Assembly (NCBI RefSeq): GCF_030282845.1
Contig: NZ_JASTWE010000038.1
Coordinates: 1-36,372, forward strand
DNA from: Pseudodesulfovibrio pelocollis
GTDB taxonomy: Bacteria > Desulfobacterota > Desulfovibrionia > Desulfovibrionales > Desulfovibrionaceae
Reading direction: 5' to 3'
DNA length: 36,372 nt
The notes under the pieces are model-generated. The model saw only the letters and a program-made list of their open reading frames with translations, had not been told where the DNA came from and made no database searches. The position numbers were made by a program, and so were the translations under genes. This document shows, one piece after another, positions 32,748-36,372 of this stretch. Every line of letters starts with the position of its first letter. Position 1 is the stretch's first letter.

Positions 32748-33485
32748 CTATTCCTGAACCCCGCCAGGGGTCATGTCGCCCCGCTGCCAGTAGATGAGCC
32801 GCTGGCAGTTGGGGCAGCTTAAGATCTGCTGGCCCTTTTGCAGGTCGTTGAATATCTGCGGCGGAATCATGATGTGGCAGCCGTGGCACACGGCCTCGGC
32901 CACCGGCACGATGACCGGGTTCTCCATACGCTCGCGGATGAACTCGTAGCGGCCGAGGATGGGCGGGGGCACCACCTTGCAGGCCTTCTTGCGCTTGCGC
33001 ACCAGTCCCTCAAGGCGCTTGTTGGCCTCGTCCAGACGCTGGTCAAGTGTGGTCTTGAGGGTGTCGTACTGCTCCTTGACCCCGCTCATTTCCTCGGTCA
33101 GGGCCTCGGTGGCCTCGTTTTGGCGGACAAACTCCTCCTCCACGGCGGCCTGCTCCTCCTCGCGCATCCGGTTGAGCTTCTCAAGGCTGTCCATCTCGCG
33201 CATCATGGCGTGATATTCCTTGGTGTTGCCCACCAGCATGAGCTTGTTCTTGCTCTTCCTGATGCGGCTGCCGTCGTCCTCGATCTCCGAGGCCAGCTTC
33301 TTCTTCTGGCTCTTGAGCAGGTCGATGCGCTCGTCGATCTGGGCGCGCCGCTCGGCGAATTGGGCCATCTGGGCCTCAAGATCGGAAAGCTCCAGCGGCG
33401 CCTTGGCGATCTCGTCCTCAAGGACAAGGATTTCGTCATCCACCTGTTGCAGTATGATCAACTGCTCGATCTGTTTCTCGTACAT
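32748..33485 (-). CDS. Coiled-coil zinc-ribbon protein (C4-type, zf-RING_7 family)
   Basis: A 245-residue protein. Residues about 10-165 form a long coiled coil rich in Glu, Lys and Leu. The C-terminal domain carries a four-cysteine zinc ribbon: AVCHGCHIMIPPQIF followed by ILSCPNCQRLIYW. This is the CT398-like family found beside nif3 in many bacteria; it has been suggested to bind nucleic acid or secretion factors, but function is unclear. The ATG at 33485 has GAGG nine bases upstream; an upstream TTG (33494) lies directly against that site and is unlikely. It lies 52 bases after the Nif3 stop and 8 bases before rnpB. Confidence 0.88.
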   Translation of the reverse strand: MYEKQIEQLIILQQVDDEILVLEDEIAKAPLELSDLEAQMAQFAERRAQIDERIDLLKSQKKKLASEIEDDGSRIRKSKNKLMLVGNTKEYHAMMREMDSLEKLNRMREEEQAAVEEEFVRQNEATEALTEEMSGVKEQYDTLKTTLDQRLDEANKRLEGLVRKRKKACKVVPPPILGRYEFIRERMENPVIVPVAEAVCHGCHIMIPPQIFNDLQKGQQILSCPNCQRLIYWQRGDMTPGGVQE

Positions 33486-33537
33486 CGGTTGCAACCTCGC
33501 TATCTATTTGAAATCACGCGCATGCATGGTTCCTTTG

Positions 33538-34545
33538 TTACTGCCTGACCCGCACCCGGAAGGGATCGCTCCCAACGAAGAAGCGAACCTCCACGCCGGA
33601 CAGCCGCCCGGAAAGCTCCTGGGCGAAACGGCGCATCATCTCCTCTTCCAACGAAAAATGCCCCACATCAAGGACACACACGCCCGCCTCGACAGCGGCA
33701 TGGTACTTCATGTCGCCGGTGATGAACACATCGGCCCCGGCCTTGGCCGCTGCCGTGACCAGATCGCTCCCGGAGCCGCCGCAGTAGCCCACCCGGGCCA
33801 CGCGCTCCGGCTGCGGGCCGGACACGGTCCAGTAGCCCCGGGCATGGGCCGGAAGCAGCCTGTCCAGCAGGGCCGAGAACGCATCGAAATCCATGGGCTC
33901 GGGCAGGTCGCCCACCTCGCCGAACCCCACCGCGTCGCACGGGGCGAAAAGGGTGCGCAGATAGAAGACCGGCCTGCTGCCCACGGCAAAGACGATGGCC
34001 TCGGCCACGGCGGGCCAGTCCGCCTCGTCGCAGACCACGCGCACCTCGCCGGTGCCGCTCTGGGAAACCGAGTGGATGGACGCGCGCCTGGCCCAGATGT
34101 CTGCCGTGGCCCGGGAAACAGGCTCGTCGAGATAAAAGGACGCCTCCACCGGGCAGCGGGTGTGGGCCTTCTCAAGAATCTGCGTGCCGCGCAGCCCAAG
34201 CTCGCTCCCCAGCCAGAAGGCCGGGCCGCCCGGCCGCACATCAAGGGAGGTGTGGGCCGCATATAGCCACGCGCCGTCGGCCATCACCCGGCGGGCCACA
34301 TCGAGCACCCGCCCGGGAGTGCCCAGGGACACGGGCTTCATGTACAGGGGGTGGTGCGTGACCACGGCCCCGGCTCCCCAGTCGAGACACGCCCCGACCA
34401 TGGCGGGCGTCGGCTCAAGGCACACGGCCACCTTGTCGGCCTCGGTCAGGGTGCCAGCCACCTGGACCCCGCAATTGTCCCAAGCGCTCTGCCCGTCCTC
34501 CGGGGCCAAGGCTCGAATTTCTACCAAAATATCCTTGATTTTCAT
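33538..34545 (-). CDS. Nif3-like dinuclear metal-centre protein (YbgI/YqfO family)
   Basis: A 335-residue protein of the Nif3/DUF34 family. Metal-binding motifs are THHPLYMK near residue 80, YAAHTSLD, then GDMKYHAAVEAG and the C-terminal HFSLEEEMMRRF. At 335 residues it is the long type, with a central insertion (about 125-235) as in YqfO, rather than the 247-residue YbgI type. Enzymatic role is unsettled; GTP cyclohydrolase-like and metal-insertion roles have been proposed for the family. The ATG at 34545 is the start in register with family sequence; an AGG lies ten bases upstream. A T-tract from the preceding hairpin ends only 13 bases before it. Confidence 0.9.
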   Translation of the reverse strand: MKIKDILVEIRALAPEDGQSAWDNCGVQVAGTLTEADKVAVCLEPTPAMVGACLDWGAGAVVTHHPLYMKPVSLGTPGRVLDVARRVMADGAWLYAAHTSLDVRPGGPAFWLGSELGLRGTQILEKAHTRCPVEASFYLDEPVSRATADIWARRASIHSVSQSGTGEVRVVCDEADWPAVAEAIVFAVGSRPVFYLRTLFAPCDAVGFGEVGDLPEPMDFDAFSALLDRLLPAHARGYWTVSGPQPERVARVGYCGGSGSDLVTAAAKAGADVFITGDMKYHAAVEAGVCVLDVGHFSLEEEMMRRFAQELSGRLSGVEVRFFVGSDPFRVRVRQ

Positions 34546-34557
34546 GGTTTTAAGCCT

Positions 34558-34606
34558 AAAAAACGGAAACAAGATGCTCCCGTAGGGTATCCCCCTCGGG
34601 AGCATC
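34558..34606 (-). terminator. Terminator or attenuator between tRNA and nif3-like gene
   Basis: Arms GATGCTCCCG (34573-34582) and CGGGAGCATC (34597-34606) form a 10-bp stem, extended inward by AGGG/CCCT around a bulged T. On the minus strand TTGTTTCCGTTTTTT follows. It ends the tRNA transcript, but the Nif3 start is only 13 bases on, so any reading of the nif3 operon from upstream must pass through it. Confidence 0.75.
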
Positions 34607-34721
34607 CACTTCCTCTTCTGTTTCCCGGCCCGAACGCCGTGTGGGAGATTTCAGGATATATGCGTGTGTCGCGGGCGGTGTGGCTAATGATCGCGCTAAC
34701 CTCTCGGGCCAGGGGAAATAG

Positions 34722-34797
34722 TGGTGGGCCAGCCAGGATTCGAACCTGGGACCGACCGGTTATGAGCCGGTGGCTCTGCCAACTGAGCTACTGGCCC
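34722..34797 (-). tRNA. tRNA with CAU anticodon (tRNA-Met, elongator type)
   Basis: A 76-base tRNA with encoded CCA. The acceptor stem GGGCCAG pairs with CTGGCCC, the D-arm contains AGCTCAGTTGGCAGAGC, the anticodon stem-loop is ACCGG-CTCATAA-CCGGT and the T-arm has GGTTCGAATCC. The anticodon CAU reads Met. The first base pair is G-C, so it is not an initiator, which has a mismatch there. A tRNA-Ile with lysidine-modified CAU cannot be excluded from the sequence alone. Confidence 0.92.
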
Positions 34798-34815
34798 GCA
34801 GTCTCCAAGCAGGGC

Positions 34816-34844
34816 ACTATAGCGATCACGCGAGGGGGTGTCAA
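34816..34844 (-). promoter_or_regulatory. Sigma-70 promoter of the tRNA gene
   Basis: On the minus strand TTGACA (34839-34844) is a perfect -35 box, followed by a 17-base spacer and TATAGT (34816-34821), five of six matches to the -10 consensus. The region after it is GC-rich (GCCCTGC), as in stringently controlled tRNA promoters. The tRNA begins about 18 bases downstream. Confidence 0.85.
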
Positions 34845-35015
34845 GCCGGGGCTGGATCAATGGGCAGGACCGGGAAGGACAACCAGTCCGCCCTTGCCAT
34901 CCGCCGTCACATCCTTATCATGACCCCATCGGGCCGCCGCCGAGGACTTCCGGTCCAGCAACCACCAACCCCCCGAACCGGGCGCGGCCCGCCGCACCGC
35001 CCGGCAGGAACAGCC

Positions 35016-36314
35016 ATGATCGCCATGAAGCCCCATCCCTCCAAGCTCTATGTGGAGACCACCACCCGCTGCAACCTGCGCTGCGCCATGTGCGTCAAGC
35101 AGTCAGGCGGTGCCCGCATCCCGGACGAAGACATGTCCATGGACACGTTCCGGGCGCTGGCCCCGGCCTTTCCGCACCTGGACGGCATCATCCTCAACGG
35201 CATCGGCGAGCCGCTGCTCCACCCCCGCCTGACCGACATGATCGCCCTGGCCCGCAGCACCATGGACCGGGGCAGCATCGGCTTCCAGACCAACGGCATG
35301 CTCCTGACGCCCGCACTGGCCCGCCAGCTGGTGGAAGCCGGGCTGGACACGATCTGCCTGTCCGTGGACATGGTCAAGGGCGACACCCTCTTCCACGGCG
35401 GCGAGGATGTCTCGCGCATGGCCCATGTCTTCGGCTCCCTGCGCCGGGCCGCTCAAGACGCCGGCCGCGACCTGTCCATCGGCGTGGAGTTCGTGCTCAT
35501 GCGCGACACGGCCGAGGCACTGCCCCGCTCCCTGGCCTGGGCCGCCACCCAGGGCGCGCGCTTCGCCCTGGTCAGCCACATGCTGCCGCATGACCCGGCC
35601 ATGGCCCACCAGTCCCTCTTCAACCCCAACACGGACGCCTCCATGGCCGAGTTCGCCCGCTGGCTCGACGAGGCTAAAACCCGCAACATCGACCTCTCCC
35701 GCTACTTCGACATCCTCTGGAAATTTTACAAGACCCCGGAGGAAGCCGAGCTGGTCCGCTTTGTCATGGAACGCCAGCACACGGCCCAGGAGCGCGGCAT
35801 CCCCATCCACCTGTCGAGCCTGATGCACTGGTCCGGCCCGGAAAAACAGGCCGAACAAGCCTGGCTGGCCGACATTCTCCACCAGGCCCGCGCCGTGGCC
35901 GAGCAACACGGGCTCGACGCGACCCTGCCGCCCGTGGCCGCCACCCTCGCCCGCACCTGCGAATTCCTCGAACACGGCGTGGCCCACATCACCGCCCACG
36001 GCGACGTGCGGCCCTGCTACTTCCTGTGGCACGAATACTCCTGCGTCATGGACGGCGGCGAAAAGAAAATCACCCCGCGCACCTTCGGCAACGTCCGCCA
36101 CACCCCCATCCTCGACATCTGGAACAGCCCGGCCTACCGCCAATTCCGCGCCGAAGTGCTGGACTACGCCTACCCCTACTGCTCCAACTGCCCGGTGGTC
36201 CCCTGCTCCGACGTCACCGGCCAGGGCCGCGACTTCGAACGCGACTGCTTCGGCCTGGACATCCCCTGCGGCCACTGCATCTGGTGCATGGGCGGCGTCC
36301 GCTGCCTGCTGTAA
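35016..36314 (+). CDS. Radical SAM protein with cysteine-rich SPASM-like C-terminus
   Basis: A 432-residue radical SAM enzyme. The iron-sulfur motif is CNLRCAMC (C19, C23, C26), after the lead-in KLYVETTTR. The GIGEPLLHP stretch is the GGE-like SAM-binding motif. The C-terminal region (about 330-432) holds many cysteines, including CYFLW, CSNCP, CSD, CFG, CGHCIWCMGG and the terminal CLL, consistent with a SPASM or twitch domain binding extra Fe-S clusters. Related proteins have been linked to metalloenzyme or peptide maturation, but no substrate is adjacent. AGGA lies seven bases before the ATG at 35016; an ATG at 35025 is an alternative. It is divergent from the tRNA gene. Confidence 0.87.
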   Translation: MIAMKPHPSKLYVETTTRCNLRCAMCVKQSGGARIPDEDMSMDTFRALAPAFPHLDGIILNGIGEPLLHPRLTDMIALARSTMDRGSIGFQTNGMLLTPALARQLVEAGLDTICLSVDMVKGDTLFHGGEDVSRMAHVFGSLRRAAQDAGRDLSIGVEFVLMRDTAEALPRSLAWAATQGARFALVSHMLPHDPAMAHQSLFNPNTDASMAEFARWLDEAKTRNIDLSRYFDILWKFYKTPEEAELVRFVMERQHTAQERGIPIHLSSLMHWSGPEKQAEQAWLADILHQARAVAEQHGLDATLPPVAATLARTCEFLEHGVAHITAHGDVRPCYFLWHEYSCVMDGGEKKITPRTFGNVRHTPILDIWNSPAYRQFRAEVLDYAYPYCSNCPVVPCSDVTGQGRDFERDCFGLDIPCGHCIWCMGGVRCLL

Positions 36315-36319
36315 GAGAT

Positions 36320-36345
36320 GGGGCTGGGGTGGGGTGGAGGTGGGG
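36320..36345 (+). other. G-rich tract with quadruplex potential
   Basis: Four runs of four Gs (36320-36323, 36326-36329, 36331-36334, 36342-36345) separated by loops of 2, 1 and 7 bases satisfy the usual G-quadruplex pattern. It lies six bases after the radical SAM stop codon and continues into further GG runs to the window edge. It would be in the 3' untranslated RNA. Function is unknown. Confidence 0.6.
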
Positions 36346-36372
36346 ATGGAGTGGAGGTGGAAGATTCCGGGG

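Noticed and set aside
1-36372. CRISPR arrays, insertion sequences, integrases, prophage genes or toxin-antitoxin pairs
   Set aside because: No regularly spaced repeats, transposase or integrase motifs, terminal inverted repeats or phage-like genes were seen on either strand.

Overview
The window is GC-rich, gene-dense bacterial chromosome with ordinary housekeeping and motility genes and no sign of phage, transposon, plasmid or CRISPR sequence. The flagellar export/motor block (motA, two motB-type genes, fliL, fliN, fliO, fliP, fliQ), an ispDF fusion, the nif3-like / zinc-ribbon / rnpB / ispDF / cysS order and several delta-type hypothetical genes suggest a motile sulfate reducer of the Desulfovibrionaceae (Desulfovibrio/Pseudodesulfovibrio type). 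That placement is an inference from gene content and codon use, not from a marker-gene comparison.

Layout. 1-808: end of azlC and complete azlD (branched-chain amino acid export). 1102-3501: argS and a SPOR-domain membrane protein, ended by a perfect 17-bp hairpin. 3618-4860 (minus): a four-helix membrane protein and a queuosine-precursor transporter. 5081-7962 (plus): an orphan TAXI-type periplasmic binding protein translationally coupled to a PAS histidine kinase. 8022-9964 (minus): a tight three-gene cassette of secreted protein, unknown cytoplasmic protein and PqqD-like protein. 10093-12382 (plus): a membrane HAMP-SpoIIE phosphatase and rsmG.

12410-22118 is one long minus-strand run: yggS, motA, motB, a second motB, fliL, fliN, fliO, fliP, fliQ, then a Lon-like AAA protease, a metallophosphoesterase, rlmH and a small unknown gene. 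A strong match to the flagellar sigma-28 promoter (TAAG-N15-GCCGATAA) lies directly upstream of yggS, so the motor and export genes are probably read from it. Divergent from it is a family-2 glycosyltransferase, followed by topA and a Tat-signalled DUF362 protein.

27980-34797 (minus) contains a small membrane protein, then a second cluster read from the right: tRNA(CAU) with a near-consensus sigma-70 promoter, a terminator or attenuator hairpin, a Nif3-family gene, a zinc-ribbon coiled-coil protein, RNase P RNA (rnpB), ispDF, an unknown membrane-anchored protein and cysS. The right end holds a radical SAM protein with a cysteine-rich C-terminus and a G-rich tract with quadruplex potential.

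No wholly new defence or mobile system is visible. The most interesting items are the binding protein/histidine kinase pair, the secreted/unknown/PqqD-like cassette, the sigma-28-like promoter placing yggS at the head of a motility operon, the tandem MotB paralogues, and the tRNA-hairpin-nif3-rnpB arrangement.
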